A DNA stretch of 64,000 nt from Ditylenchus dipsaci (GCA_004194705.1 SADC01000251.1:310001-374000), one strand, 5' to 3'; numbered from the stretch's first letter, positions 47,090 to 59,191 are shown. Made by a program: numbers and translations. The notes: a model not told the origin generated them from the letters alone.

Positions 47090-50000
47090 TCCTATATACT
47101 AAAAGAGAGTTTGTGTCCGTCCGTCCGATTTTGTCTCAAAAATGTCTCAAAATTGTCGTTTAAAAGTTGGTCTCGAGAGGATTTCATTACAGCGAGAGTT
47201 TTGTCGCTTGCTCATTATTATTTCTTGCGCATGTTGAGCAGTTGGCTCTCTGAGATAATTTCGTGCTCGAGTCTCATCTTTCTCATGGTTGTTTTGTAAA
47301 TCATCCAGATACTTGGATAAAATTTTTATTTTCTGAAGAAATTTTTGTGCTCGAGCCTTTTTAAATTCTTTTGAGAATTTCTTGATTCAAATATGATTCA
47401 TACTACAGTCCAGGTGCTCAATAATGGTAAATACTTGAAGTGCTTGGACTGTACTGTGGTTCATGGTTGTATCTCAAACTGAAGAATGAATAAGTCAAGA
47501 TATTTAAGGGTAAGACTGTGGTTCATGATGCGATCTCATTGTTGTTTTAATTTTTTCCTAATTTTTACTCAAGCATGTTTTGTTTTTGTGAATTGTATTC
47601 GACCTTGACTCAAGTATGAATCACGTTATATTCCAGCTGCCACAATAATGGTAAATATTTGAAGTGGTTGGGCTGTGCGGTGATTTATGGTTGATTCTCA
47701 AAGTAAAATGCAACAAAGTAGAGGTACTTGAGAAAAAGCGTGACTTCAAGCATGCTATCGTGGATCATAATTAAACCTTCATGATTACCTCTTCTCATGT
47801 TACATGGTCATGTTTCACGTGTCATGGTTATGTCTTTGTCTCATAGTTATGTTTTAACAACATCTCTCACAGTCCTGTTTCATGTGACTTTGTCATGGCT
47901 CATTTCTCATGTTAAATGTCCCTATGATGATGTGTCACGTGTCATTCTTTTGTTGATTCGACTTACTGCTTAAAATAAGTTGTGGTCATTATTTATTCGT
48001 ATAATTTTCAGGTGCTCATGTCAGGAGTCGTCTATTCTCACTATTCAAGCGTTCGAACCGACGGCTGTCTTTTGGTGTCTGGTTGTAGCAAGCTTTCCTG
48101 CCTCAAGAATGAAGTTCACTAAATCACAGTGATATCATTGTCTGTATTTGTTTGTCAATAAACTTTGTGGGGTTTAGCAATGTCTGGTTCCCTGTATGGT
48201 CTTTCATGTGCGGTATTGCAATATAGATGCGTCGTGTCCATGCATTATTAATTGCTTTATCTGTAAAACTAAAGGGAGTTGGTTGACTTCGAGATGTGAA
48301 TTCCCTGAGTCGTTTCGTGTTTCATTTGTGCATTGTTAGCATCATAAGTATTCACCTTGCTAACATGGTTAAATCACGTTTTCTCTACCTCTACTAGAGA
48401 AGTATTTGTATGCTTGTCCGCGCGCTTTTTAAAAGTGACTCAGAATTTTCGGTCTCGAGAGTAGTCTTTTGACACAAAACGAAAGCTTTTGTGAATTCTG
48501 CGAAAGGAAAAACACGCTTTGTCAGCTGTGTGAAAAGTGGTTATTAATCAATTTATTTTTAAAAGTAAAAATTCTCGAAGACGCTGTGAGCAAGCACGAA
48601 TAGATAAACCACTGTCTAAATGTTTTTCTGTTTTTTTATCAAGGAAATATGAGCAGTTGACTCTTTCAAAAAATATTCATGATTGAATTCATGTATTACT
48701 TCTGACTTTGTAAATCATCCAAGAATCCGAATGAAACTCCGAATCAATAATATCAGTAAGACTATCATTTTTTTTCGACTTATTGTGAATCATCTAAGTA
48801 CTTAGATTGAATTTCAATTTCGGATTGAATCTTTTGGACTTGAGTCTTTGGATTTTTTTTGGAAGATTTCTTAACTCAAGTATGGATCATAGTTCAGTCC
48901 AAGTGCTTCAATAATGGTAAATACTCAAAGTGCTTGGACTATACTGTGATTCATGGATGTGTCTCAAATATGCAAAAAGAACGTCTCAAATATACGTCTG
49001 TATTGTCTGTGTGTCCTGTGCACCTGCGTAATGTGGAGCGTATAATGTGAGATGTCACACGTTTCCTATGTCGCGTCGTACATGTTTTTCTATATGTCTC
49101 ATGTTCAATGTCTTATGTGTCATGTTCATGTAGCATGTTTAAACTGAGTACTAAATGGCTTCTGTATACTAAATCCTACCCGATAATCATTTAAGAATCA
49201 TTATTTTTTTCTTTGTAATCTTATATGCGAAAAAAGAGTTGTCTGTATGTCAGTCATCGCGAAATTTTGAATGCCACAAAATGTTTTGTCTCGAGATAAG
49301 AATAAAAAGTAATTTTTTTCTCGAGTCTTTGGTAGCGAGAGTCGTTATTAGTACTTTTTTAAGTGTGACGAGAAGTCGGCTCTCTCGAATTAAGTTTGTG
49401 GTCGAGACTCAGTGAGACGGAGATGCTTTTTTCTCGAATTTTCGTGAATCATCCAAGTACTTGGATTGAGTTTCAATATTTGATTGAATATTTTGAACTC
49501 GAGTCTTTTAATTTTTTTGAAATTTTCTTAACTTAAGTATGAACCATAGTTTCTGTGTCGTGTGTAGTATGTGCATATCTTACGTTATATTTGCTCATGT
49601 TTGGATCAAAGGAAATTTATTAATTATGTTTTGAGAATATGTTTGAAATTGAATCGTGAGTCTTCTTCATGGAGAATTTTCGTGGTATTCTCATTATCGC
49701 TTCTTGAGTATCTGGAGCAGTTCAGAAGACGCTGTTACAAGTTTCGCCACAGAAAAAAAACTAACGCATTTTTAAATCATGCACAACATAAATATACCTT
49801 TATCAATCCCCACACACACGTCTTGAAAAGTTAGCAAATGGAGTAATTCTGTGAGTCTCGGAAAGGACCTCATAGCTCACGGATCATGTTTCGGTTATGT
49901 GTGTTTATGAATCCCGTAACACAAAAAGACGCTTTTATGAATGTCACCAGAGAGTACAAAGCGAGCGCTTTTAGAATCTCGCGCCAGAAATAGATGCTTT

Positions 50001-51872
50001 GTCAGCTGTGTGAAGAGTAGATAAGTAATTGAGAGTGACGGTATATGATTATAGTTATCTCAGATTTGATTTCATAGATCTTAAGATCTTAAAATTTTTT
50101 GAAGGTGAAATAGTCGAAAAGTGAATTAAAAATTCTACAGAAATATTAGCAGGAAATAAATCGAAAAATGCTACAGAAATATCAGCGAAACATATATCGA
50201 AAAATGCTGCGAAATTATTAACGGAAAATAAATCGAAAAATGATTCGGGAGAGTCGGCTGAAAATAAAACCCGCCCGTAGGGCGGGCAAGCTTTAGACTC
50301 TGACTAGCATTATTCTCATCATTTGCAGGTTGTTTCGTCCATCTTTATTATTCGGGTGTTGGAACTGATGTCTGCTTATACGTCATTGGTGGTGTCAAGC
50401 TTTTCTCTGAATGCTCAAGAATTAAGTCCCAAAATGTCTCAGTATTAATTTCATGTATGTGTGTCTTCGTCAATAAAATTTAATTTTCTTATGTACCTAT
50501 TGTCCTCTGTGCCTTTTTAGCCTCCGTGTCATGTGTAGTCTCATGTGTCATCTGTCTGAGTGGCTTGCTCTAAGTTCAAAATCACAGGAGATTAGTTGAC
50601 TTTTATTTTGAGATGAGAACTCTTTGACTCTTTTTCATCGAGACTGTCGTATTTTTGCTCTTAGGGAACGCGGAGCGATCGGCTCGCTTTCGTCGTTGAC
50701 TTTCATGTATTTCTTCTTGGCTGTTCGTGAACCACCACCACAAGAAGCACAACGAAATAAGTAAAACCTTGCTGCAAAATTCCAGCATCAAACAGAGCGA
50801 ATGCTTCTATAAATCGTCCCATAGAAAAAAACGCTTTGATATATTCCTATGCGAAAAATGGTTTTGTTCATTATCGCTTCTTGGTCTGTTCAAAATACGA
50901 TTTTACAAGCCTGACCACAGGAAAAAAATAGAAATGCTTTTGTAAATCATGCAGAGCAAGAATATGCTTTTATAAATCTCTGCACCCACATCTAAAAGGA
51001 TTAGCAAATATAGTAAACTGAAACGAGTCAATAGCTCAAGGCTCATGTTTCGGTCGCACGGCTCATTCTTCAATTTGTCGCTTTAATTTCAATTGCCTGT
51101 ATTTGTTTGTCAATAGAAATTTATGTTTTTGGTTGTCTGTGTTCTGTGTCGTGTGTAGTATGTGCATATCTTAGTTCATATTTGCTCATTTTTGGATCAA
51201 AGGAAATGGATTTATTATGTCTCGAGAACATGTTTAAATTAAATATTTTCTCGAGTCTTCTTCAAGGAGAATTTTGTGGTGTTCTCATTATCGCTTCTTG
51301 AGCATCTGGAGCAGTTTAAAAGACGCTTTCACGAGTCTCGCCACAGGAAAGAAGACAAACGCTTCTGCATAAATACGCATTTATCAAATAGCAACACACA
51401 CACACGTCTTAAAAAGTTAGCAAATAGAGTAGTAGAGTAGTTCTGTGAGTCTCGGAAAGGACCTCATAGCTCACGGCTCATGTTTCGGTTATGTGTGTTT
51501 ATAAATCCCGCAACATGAAAAAGTGCCTTTATGAATCTCACCAGAGAGCATAAAGCGAACGCTTTTGTAAATCTCGCGAGTCGCGACAGAAATAAACGCT
51601 TTGTCGGCTGTGTAAAGAGTGGATAAGTCATTAAGAGTGATGGTATATGACTGTAGTTTTCTCAGATTTCATAGATTTTTAAAATTCCTTTGAAAGTGAA
51701 ATAAAACCATTCTACGGAAATATCAGCAGGAAATAAATCGAAAAACGCAACAGAAATATGAGCGGAAAATATATCGAGAAATGCTGCGTAAATATCAGCG
51801 AAACAAATTCGAAAAGTGCTACGAAAAAATCAGCGGAAAATAAGACCCGCCCGTAGGGCGGGCAAGCGCTAG
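47090..51872 (+). mobile_element. Non-autonomous Helitron tandem array
   Basis: The 5' end TCCTATATACTAAAAGAGAG begins after an A at 47089. The 3' end has a 7-bp GC hairpin (CCCGCCC GTA GGGCGGG, 51846-51862), then ten bases ending CTAG before a T (51873). TC start, 3' hairpin, CTRR end and A/T insertion site are the Helitron signature. A second start-like sequence, TCTTATATGCGAAAAAAGAG, lies at 49219 and an internal 3' end at 50270-50296. Long segments of 49550-50300 recur at 51140-51872. No Rep/helicase is present, so it would depend on an element elsewhere. Frames inside are not genes. Confidence 0.8.
50270..50296 (+). mobile_element. Internal Helitron 3' terminus (degenerate)
   Basis: The hairpin CCCGCCCGTAGGGCGGG is identical to the outer 3'-end hairpin, but the following bases are CAAGCTTTAG instead of CAAGCGCTAG. 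The terminal CTAG is therefore TTAG. A weakened terminus would explain read-through into the second copy, which ends at 51872. Confidence 0.7.
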
Positions 51873-51904
51873 TTACCTCTAAAACTGGCCAAACAAGACA
51901 ATAA

Positions 51905-51992
51905 AAATAGCGTGCCACCACGTGGGATCGAACCTGCACACCAGTTTGGGCCAAAAAACACAAACGCTTACGCACTGCGCCACCGAGACCAC
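51905..51992 (-). repeat. tRNA-derived SINE-like sequence (minus strand)
   Basis: On the minus strand: GGTGGCGCAGTGCGTAAGCG, then GTGCAGGTTCGATCCCACG. It resembles the 46693 copy across the Helitron array and ends directly at the next MITE. Confidence 0.55.
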
Positions 51993-51993
51993 T

Positions 51994-52387
51994 TACCGTA
52001 AATGTTCTAATTAAAGCCCATGGGCTTATATTTTTCAACCCTCCCAGACACATGGTCTTATATTAGAAGGTGGGCTTATATTAGAAGGTGACACTAATTA
52101 GAAAATTTTAACGATGATGAACTTTTGTTGTTTGAGCATTGATTTTTGTTTGACCAACTTGAAATAAACGCCTATTATTATCGTTGTATAAGACTTTTTC
52201 TTGAATAAGCAAGCATTTTTTACATGAGCTTATATTTTTCGAACCTGCCGGCCACATGGGCTTGTATTAGAAGGTGGGCTTGTATTAGAAGGTGGGCTTA
52301 TATTTTTCAACCCTCGTGGGGACATGGGCTTATATTAGAAAGTGGGCTTATATTAGAAGGTGGGCTTTAATCAGAAGATTTACGGTA
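51994..52387. mobile_element. MITE of TACCGTA family (AAGCCCATGGGCTT inner arm, expanded)
   Basis: Ends TACCGTAAATGTTCTAATTA and AATCAGAAGATTTACGGTA. Inner arm AAAGCCCATGGGCTTATATT, with GGGCTTATATTAGAAGGT repeated several times inside. The arm unit seems to have been amplified. Confidence 0.6.
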
Positions 52388-52491
52388 TATTGCCTTCCCC
52401 CTCTTTTAAATATACCTTATCAGATGAAGCCTTTTTAAATTTTTTCCATTTATAATAATATTTGGTATAAATATTTAATCAGAATATCAAA

Positions 52492-52740
52492 ATGGAGGGA
52501 CTCGAAAAAAACAGTTCTGTAATCGGTAAGTTTATTTAATGTATCAGATGTATACACAAAAACGAGTCCAAAACCTGCAGATTTGTCGATGATGTCGCCC
52601 TCAACACTATCGCAAACCATCTAGTCAGATCAACCTCACCTATAAACCCATTCAGACATCGACTCGATGAAGCAAAGCAGGAGGCACAGCAAGAAGTAAA
52701 GAGCGAGCAGGCAAAAAAGCGAGGTTGGATGCTCAGCTAG
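52492..52740 (+). CDS. Small two-exon gene, unrecognised
   Basis: Exon 1 52492-52525 (MEGLEKNSSVI), a 55-nt intron (GTAAGT...CCTGCAG), exon 2 52581-52740 ending TAG. Exon 2 reads FVDDVALNTIANHLVRSTSP, then a charged Glu/Lys/Gln-rich helix ending KKRGWMLS. Phases agree only if one base is missing in exon 1, plausibly in its run of seven A. That gives about 64 residues. Composition suggests a small soluble or mitochondrial protein; I do not recognise it. A TTTAATCAG acceptor sits just before the ATG, so a 5' leader exon or trans-splicing is possible. Confidence 0.45.
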
Positions 52741-54004
52741 TCAAAGAGAGACATCCGAAAATAGGCCAATTTTTGCTGTAAAATTTTCATAAATCTATTA
52801 TTTTTGAAAGGACCATCGCCGTTGATGACAATGGCAATTTCGAGTTTTCGAATTCGTAGGGACAGCTCTTTTATTGCGAAAATATATTTCGAATTATTTT
52901 TGTTTGCGATTAAAATTTTGTTCAAAATATAGAACCATCTACTAGTCGAGCCCAGCATTGCTTGACAATGCCAGGGTTTTGGGGTTTTTTGGGGTTTTTC
53001 ATATATTTTTTTCAGTGTTTTTATGTTATTGTCTTGAAGGGAAAGTCATTATTTTGAACTTTGTTAACTGCCTAACCCACTTGGATAGTATCCAAACGTA
53101 AAAGCCCCACTCCAAAGAATATTTTTCTCTGAGCCTACCTTTTTCGGTTCCCTTGATTTTTTTTCACCCCAATCCATTGCAATGAGGAGTGTGTTGGTCT
53201 TTGGCCGCGCAGCGGCCAAATATACTTCGTAATGTCGACGCGAAAGGTGTGAAATAGGCTTTGCACCCATATGGGTTCGAACCATAAACCTCGGTTTTGA
53301 GAAATTTGTGCGGGAATTTAAATTTTTAAGTCCAACCAAACCAAGTGGTCGTCACCAAAAGCAAAAGATTTTTTTACTTTTTCAGGCTCCAAAATCTGTT
53401 TTCTGGATTGAATCGGGCATGCTGAAGGTGGTTTGATAGAGGTAAAATGCCGTTTTCTCAGGTATTTTTTGAGTTTTGGTAAAAGCGAGTTTTGGTAAAA
53501 TCAATTACTTTCCAATACTCGAAAGATACGATACAAAACCTTATTTCACTTTCATCAAACCATCTTCAGCGTGTCCGAATCAGTCCAGAAAACATGTTTC
53601 AGAACCCAAAACAGTAAAAAAAAGTAGTACCCTACAGGGGGCTTGGGGTACCATTTAGATGGTTGAGGCATTATCCAGGTGGTTTAGGTACCATGAAGTG
53701 GTTAGAGCCTGTCTGGATGATGTGAGCACGATTTAAATGGTTTGGACACTTAACAGATGGTTTTGGTACTATCCAGATGGTTTGGTAGTATACAGGTGGA
53801 AAATACCCTAAACACAGTCATTTACCTTGATATCTAAAGGCAAAAATTCAAATGTTGACGAAAAAGTTAAAAAAATGACTTTTTCTTTGACACAATAACA
53901 TAAAAAACACTGAAAAAAATATATGAAAAAAACCCCAAGTGCTTTTTTAGCCATAAGGAGTAAAATGTCACTGGTCATTTTTCCTGCATTTTCTTTTGGC
54001 TCAT

Positions 54005-54420
54005 TTATAAACGTTGTCGTCGTCGTTGTCGTTGATAAACATGTTTTATGAAGGCACTTTTACGCCAAAGACAACGACAACGCCAACGACGACCTATTTA
54101 TAAAAAATCCAACGACAACGCCAACCACAACTACGACGCTAACGACAACGAAAATTTTTCTTCCAAATTAGACAAATTTTGCATTTTAGGTCAGAATTTT
54201 AAGGATTAACTATATTCTCCACACGTTTTTCCTTGAAATCTCGTCTGAAAATGCAAAATTTGTCCAATTTTGAATGAAAAATTTCGTTGTCCTTGGCGTC
54301 GTCATTGTCGTTGGCGTTGTCGATGGATTTTTTACAAGTAGGTCGTCGTTGTCGTCGTCGCTGGTGAAAAAAGGGTTTATAAAAAAATATTCCAACGACA
54401 ACGTTTGTAAATGAGCCATT
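54005..54420. repeat. Nested palindrome with GTCGTCGTTGTCGTTG arms
   Basis: Starts TTTATAAACGTTGTCGTCGTC and ends with the mirror CAACGACAACGTTTGTAAAT. Internal CGACAACG units alternate strand, and TTTATAAAAAATCC sits at the joints. It lies at the inner edge of the left arm of the 3.1-kb foldback. Confidence 0.55.
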
Positions 54421-54513
54421 TCTCTTTTATTGTCGACGTTTTTTCTTCTTTTCATAATGTTCATGCGTTTAGTTGTTTGCTCTCAAACCCAAGATCTCTT
54501 CAAAGCTATCGCT

Positions 54514-54612
54514 ATGGTTCGAACTAAGCAGACTGCGCACAAGACCGTCGGTGAAAAGGTTCCTCAAAGCAGGAGGAGTAGGAAAACCACTTGTATCCAC
54601 CCTGGAAGGGTA
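54514..54612 (+). pseudogene. Histone H3 N-terminus-like fragment
   Basis: The frame begins MVRTKQTAHKTVGEKVP, aligning with the H3 tail (M-x-RTKQTA-x-K-x-x-G-x-K-x-P). Similarity fades after about 20 residues and the histone fold is absent. It lies in the loop of a foldback transposon, so a captured gene fragment is the simplest reading. Chance resemblance is possible but unlikely for the RTKQTA core. Confidence 0.45.
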
Positions 54613-55256
54613 TACCTCTGTTACAACCTGAAAATTTTAGATTTAGCCAAAAGGTGTGAAAAACCATGGTATCCTACTCAAAAGCATGGTTCAACAGTGT
54701 TTGAAAATTCAAAGAAAGGGATTTTACAAACAAATACCCCGGTACCGAGTTAGGTGGTCCCTCAGTTGCCTGGAGGGTGCTATAACCATCAGGCAAGTGA
54801 GGTAACTACTAGGTGGCCACCCCAAACCACTAGATGGCCAACCCAAACAACTAGGGAGCAACCAGGGTGATATACTTGACGATGGCTGAGTTGAGACTCA
54901 GTCAGCTGAAGTCACCACCCTGGTAGCAACTTCAAACCACTGGGTAAAATGAGGTACTCCTATCTAAGTACTATTACTTGAGCACTAGTACGTGGACACT
55001 TCAAAATCACCTTGTCAGTACCTCAAAGTTGAGTTGCCGCAAAGCTGACGCCAAAACTGCAATGAGAACATGTGTTTTGAGGCTGATTGTTGATAAAAGT
55101 TAGTTTGTGTTAGTAACATTGCTTGGGATACTAACCTGACGGTTGAGGTACCCTCTACGGGTTAAGGATGCCAACTAGGTGCTTGCAGCACCATCCAAGA
55201 GGTCAGGGTTCCCTTCCACTTATGGTTACGATTCTGAATTCTCCTAAAGACATTCT

Positions 55257-55374
55257 GGCGCACTAATTACCGGCGCACTAATTACTGGCGCACTAATTAC
55301 TGGCGCACTAATTACCGGCGCACTAATTACCGGCGCACTAATTACTGGCGCACTAATTACGGCGCACTAATTAC
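55257..55374. repeat. 15-bp tandem array GGCGCACTAATTACY
   Basis: Eight head-to-tail copies; six of 15 bp and the last two of 14 bp. The variable base is C or T. No mirrored array is visible nearby. It lies in the loop of the 3.1-kb foldback. Confidence 0.8.
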
Positions 55375-57114
55375 GCATAACCCTACTATTGCCTTTAGGT
55401 TGATGGTTTTCCGAACTAAAGAAATAGGAAAAACTAAAGAAATAACTAAAGAACTAAGGGAAAAAATGTTGTTTTCAAGACGGAGTCGAACCTTCGACCC
55501 GGAATAAACCATAGGGCGGACCAAGGGAGCCAAAATTTTCGAAAATTTGGTCAGGAAAATTTTTCCCAGATAGATGTTCCATAAGAAAGCGGATTTTTTT
55601 CTAAGAACTTTGGTGAAAAAATCTTTGAAGGATTATTGAAAAAGTGTTACAAACTGAAAACCATAAGTTCATTTTTATTGGTTTATTCCCCCCAATTGGT
55701 ACTCCTCCTTTAAAAGATTACAATTGAAATTATTTAGTTTAATGAGCCAAAAGAAAATGCAGGAAAAATGACCAGTGACATTTTACTCCTTATGGCTAAA
55801 AAAGCACTTAGGGTTTTTTCGTAAATTTTTTCAGTGTTTTTTATGTTATTGTGTCAAAGAAAAAGTCATTTTTTTAACTTTTTTCGTCAAAATTTGAATT
55901 TTTGCCTTTACATATCAAGGTAAATGACTGTGTTTAGGGTTTTTCCACCTGTATACTACCCAAACCATCTGGATAGTACCAAAACCATCTGTTAAGTGTC
56001 CAAATCATTAAAATAGTGCTCACATCATCCAGACAGGCTCTAACCACTTCATGGTACCTAAACCACCTGGATAATGCCTCAACCATCTAAATGGTACCCC
56101 AAGCCCCTGTAGGGTACTACTTTTTTTTACTGTTTTGGGTTCTGAAACATGTTTTCTGGACTGATTCGGACACGCTGAAGATGGTTTGATGAAAGTGAAA
56201 TAAGGTTTTGTATCGTATCTTTCGAGTATTGGAAAGTAATTGATTTTACCAAAACTCGCTTTTACCAAAACTCAAAAAATACCTGAGAAAACGGCATTTT
56301 ACCTCTATCAAACCACCTTCAGCATGCCCGATTCGATCCAGAAAACAGATTTTGGAGCCTGAAAAAGTAAAAAAATCTTTTGCTTTTGGTGACGACCACT
56401 TGGTTTGGTTGGACTTTCCCTCACAAATTTCTCAAAACCGAGGTTTATGGTTCGAACCAAAGCAATGTATAGTACCCTAACCAGCTGACCAATACTCGAA
56501 CCGCCTAGATGGTGTCCAAATCACATAAATAGTACCCAAAGCAGTGCTTAGTACCCGAGCCAGCTGGCACTCGAATCACGTGGATGATACCCAAACTACC
56601 TAGATGTTATCCAAAATTCAAAGATGATACCTGAAAACATGGATTTCACGAAAACCACCTGGTTTAGAGTGGTTTAAGCTAATTTAAGTAGTTTTAGTGG
56701 CTTGGGGCTGTTCAAAGCTGTCCAATGTGGCTTTAGTACGTTTAGGGTGACGTGAGTAAGTTTGAAATGGCTCAGGATGATATGGGGGGGGGGTTTAGGG
56801 TGATATCGGGTGTTTTAGAGTATATCGGGTGGTTTAGGGTATATCGGGTAATTATGTCTTATTCTGGTGCACAAGAAACCATTCCTTACAGGGAAACGGC
56901 TTACAGGGAAACTATCACAGGGAAACGGCTTACAGAGAAGCGAGTTTACAGGAAAACGGTTTTAAAGGGAAACGCCCTTGTCCAGATTAAAGACACTAAA
57001 CAGGAAACTTTAGTTTAATCCGTACTTAAAAGGCACTCAATTCATAACACACGATTTATTCACATTGCATTTACAATACATAACAAAAGGTCTTAAGAAT
57101 CGTTGTTTCTTTTG

Positions 57115-58925
57115 CTATTGTTTGGTTTCACTCTCATCCACAGCCGCATCCCTCTTGTCCCGCTTCTTCTTTCTACTGCTGGCCCTCTCTTCTTTGTTCA
57201 GTCGCTTTTTTGGCTGCTTCTCTGATTGCTGAGTCTTGTCCGTCTTTACTGCTGGCTGCTGCCCGAACTTCTGTTCATCATCTGTTGATGGATCTCCATA
57301 GCCACAGAGCTTTTGCTTGGCAATGAACTTGGCGACCCTCACTTTCTCAAGCTTCTTCTGCTCTGGCGTCATATTGCGGGGATCACTGGCAATACCATTC
57401 ATTCCGATAAGCTGGCGTCTGGGGACATACTGATCAGAGAGTCTTGCCCAATACATGTGGTCCCTGCCATCTCTGCCTTCAATCCAGTGCCAACTAGATC
57501 GCCATCCTGGATGCTTTTCGAACATTCCTGGACTTTAGCAATCTCTTTATTGGTGTCCGGGTTTGGTGACAGCGACTTCTCCGGAGACACAGCCCAGACA
57601 CAGTCTTCAGGACGATACCCAACTGGAACACCTTTTGGCATAGGCAGCGACTTTGGCATTTCCTCGGAGACGCTAGGCTTGATGACTTGCTTCAGCTTAG
57701 ACTTTGGCTTGATGACTTGCTTCGGCTGAGACTTTGGCTCGAGGACTTGTTTCGGCTGAGACTTTGGCTTGAGGACTTCTTCTTCCGGAGGCTCAATCAC
57801 TATAGCAACGGGCTCTGCAGACTTGTTCTTCCTACAAAAAATAAAATACCATGTGTCATCGTTAATAGCCACTATGTACCCTTGATTAGATTGCTTCGGA
57901 GGAACAGGCTGTGTTGTCTTCGATGGTTTCTTTTGTCCACGCTGGCACGTCCCTCCCACTAGTTGCTTCTGTTTTTGCTCTTCTTTCTTCGGTCCCACTG
58001 GCTGAGCCTTTTTCTTTTCATCTTCCTTCCCTTCTTGAACAAACAGCAGTAGAGCAGCAAGCAGATGAGTCCAAGCACAGCAATAGCACCCACGACTCCG
58101 ACGCTGATCCCAACGATGGAAGGCGTAGACAGCGAATCTGAAGGCAGGCTCTCAGGGTTTCCCGATGACAGAGGCTCGTACTGCTTGTAGTTCTGAAAAC
58201 AACCGGCTTCTTAATTTAACACTAGCGATTTGAGGAAAAAGTACGAAAAGGGCCTTGACTTCACATTCCGGAGTTCCTCGCAACGATATGTTTGCCAGAT
58301 AGCCATTTCCATCAGGAACCTTTCTCAAATTCAGCATACAGGGCGCACCACCACTTTGTTCACCAGAAGAGTACTTAGCCCGGATGCCATCAAGGTTGAC
58401 TTGAACATCCAGGCCTGGATTGTTCAAAGACAAGTTACCTAAAACAAAAAACACTTATTAAAGCAAGAACACCTAAAACAAGAACACTTATGATAAACTA
58501 ACCTCGCGCAATATTGAAAATAGTTTCGCCTGCAGTGATCTGTACCCAAGTGATGTTCATTTTACAGCTGTCCCCGAGCGATATTTCTGCGCTAAAAAGA
58601 TTTTCAAGCAACTGTTTTAATAAAATAACTATGCATACCTGACTTCTTTCAGACTTTCTTTAGATCCGAGGCAGCTTGGACGAAACATAGTGAAGGAGAG
58701 CTTGTTACTGTCATTGACCACCAACACAGCATTATCTTCAGGCCTGCCCGGTCCAACAATCAACGCCCTAAGAGAGAAGAATTGATGGAAAGTTAGCGTC
58801 AAAGAGAAGGAAAGAGCTTACTTTTCATCATCGCCCATCAGTTCAGAAGCACTTTGAGGAATAGGTGCAGAACTGGATTCATCAATCAACAAAAGGAGCA
58901 GAGCCAACATCATCCACCAAGGCAT
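57115..58925 (-). CDS. Single-pass type I membrane protein, unknown function
   Basis: Six exons: 58925-58822, 58767-58639, 58591-58503, 58438-58260, 58192-57880, 57831-57115; introns of 48-70 nt. About 510 residues once two one-base deletions (about 58029-58031 and 57523-57529) are restored. An in-frame ATG at 58964 would add 13 residues. Layout: signal peptide (MPWWMMLALLLLLIDE); an extracellular part of about 200 residues with five cysteines and several N-x-S/T sites; one membrane helix (VGVVGAIAVLGLICLLLYC); a Lys/Pro/Gln-rich cytoplasmic tail with four PKSQPKQV-like 10-residue repeats; then a Trp/His-rich segment (HPGWRSSWHWIEGRDGRD) and a very basic end. No family recognised. It could be a receptor or adhesion molecule with a scaffold tail. 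Confidence 0.75.
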
Positions 58926-59191
58926 CACAAGATAGCTGCAGGACACTTTAGGTTTGCAGCGCATATCCGATTCAGAAACACTTAATTTCAGCACAGCGGA
59001 AATTCGTTTTGATCACTGAGAGCAACTGACTTTCACAGATACGAAACGCAAGAATGGCCTGATTTCTGAAAATTCCTCTTTTTATACCACGAAAATTTCT
59101 CAAGCCCACAGTTCATATCTATTTCCTTGAAAGACAAGCAATTTTGGTTAATTGCGCATCTTCTAGGACTGTTGATTGAAAAATTTGAGGC

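Larger units (their letters stand above)
53326..56440. mobile_element. 3.1-kb foldback element with arms of about 680 bp
   Basis: The left arm (53326-54005) and right arm (55740-56440) are near-identical mirrors: both encode the same peptide stretch starting MVKASFGKINYFPILERYD, on opposite strands. Arm features include CAAACCAAGTGGTCGTCACC at the outer edge and a ladder of GGTACCATTTAGATGGTTGA-type units of about 20 bp. The 1.7-kb centre contains a nested palindrome (54005), a histone-H3-like fragment (54514), GGTACCTCA/TGAGGTACC ladders and a 15-bp tandem array (55257). The shared peptide is a repeat artefact, not a gene. Confidence 0.75.

Noticed and set aside
55257..55374. CRISPR-like array
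   Set aside because: Units are contiguous without spacers, in an animal genome; the same holds for 60551-60720 and 62325-62490.
53476..56268. A two-copy protein-coding gene (MVKASFGKINYF peptide on both strands)
   Set aside because: The frame is the translation of the mirrored foldback arms and ends at arm boundaries; no splice or start context.
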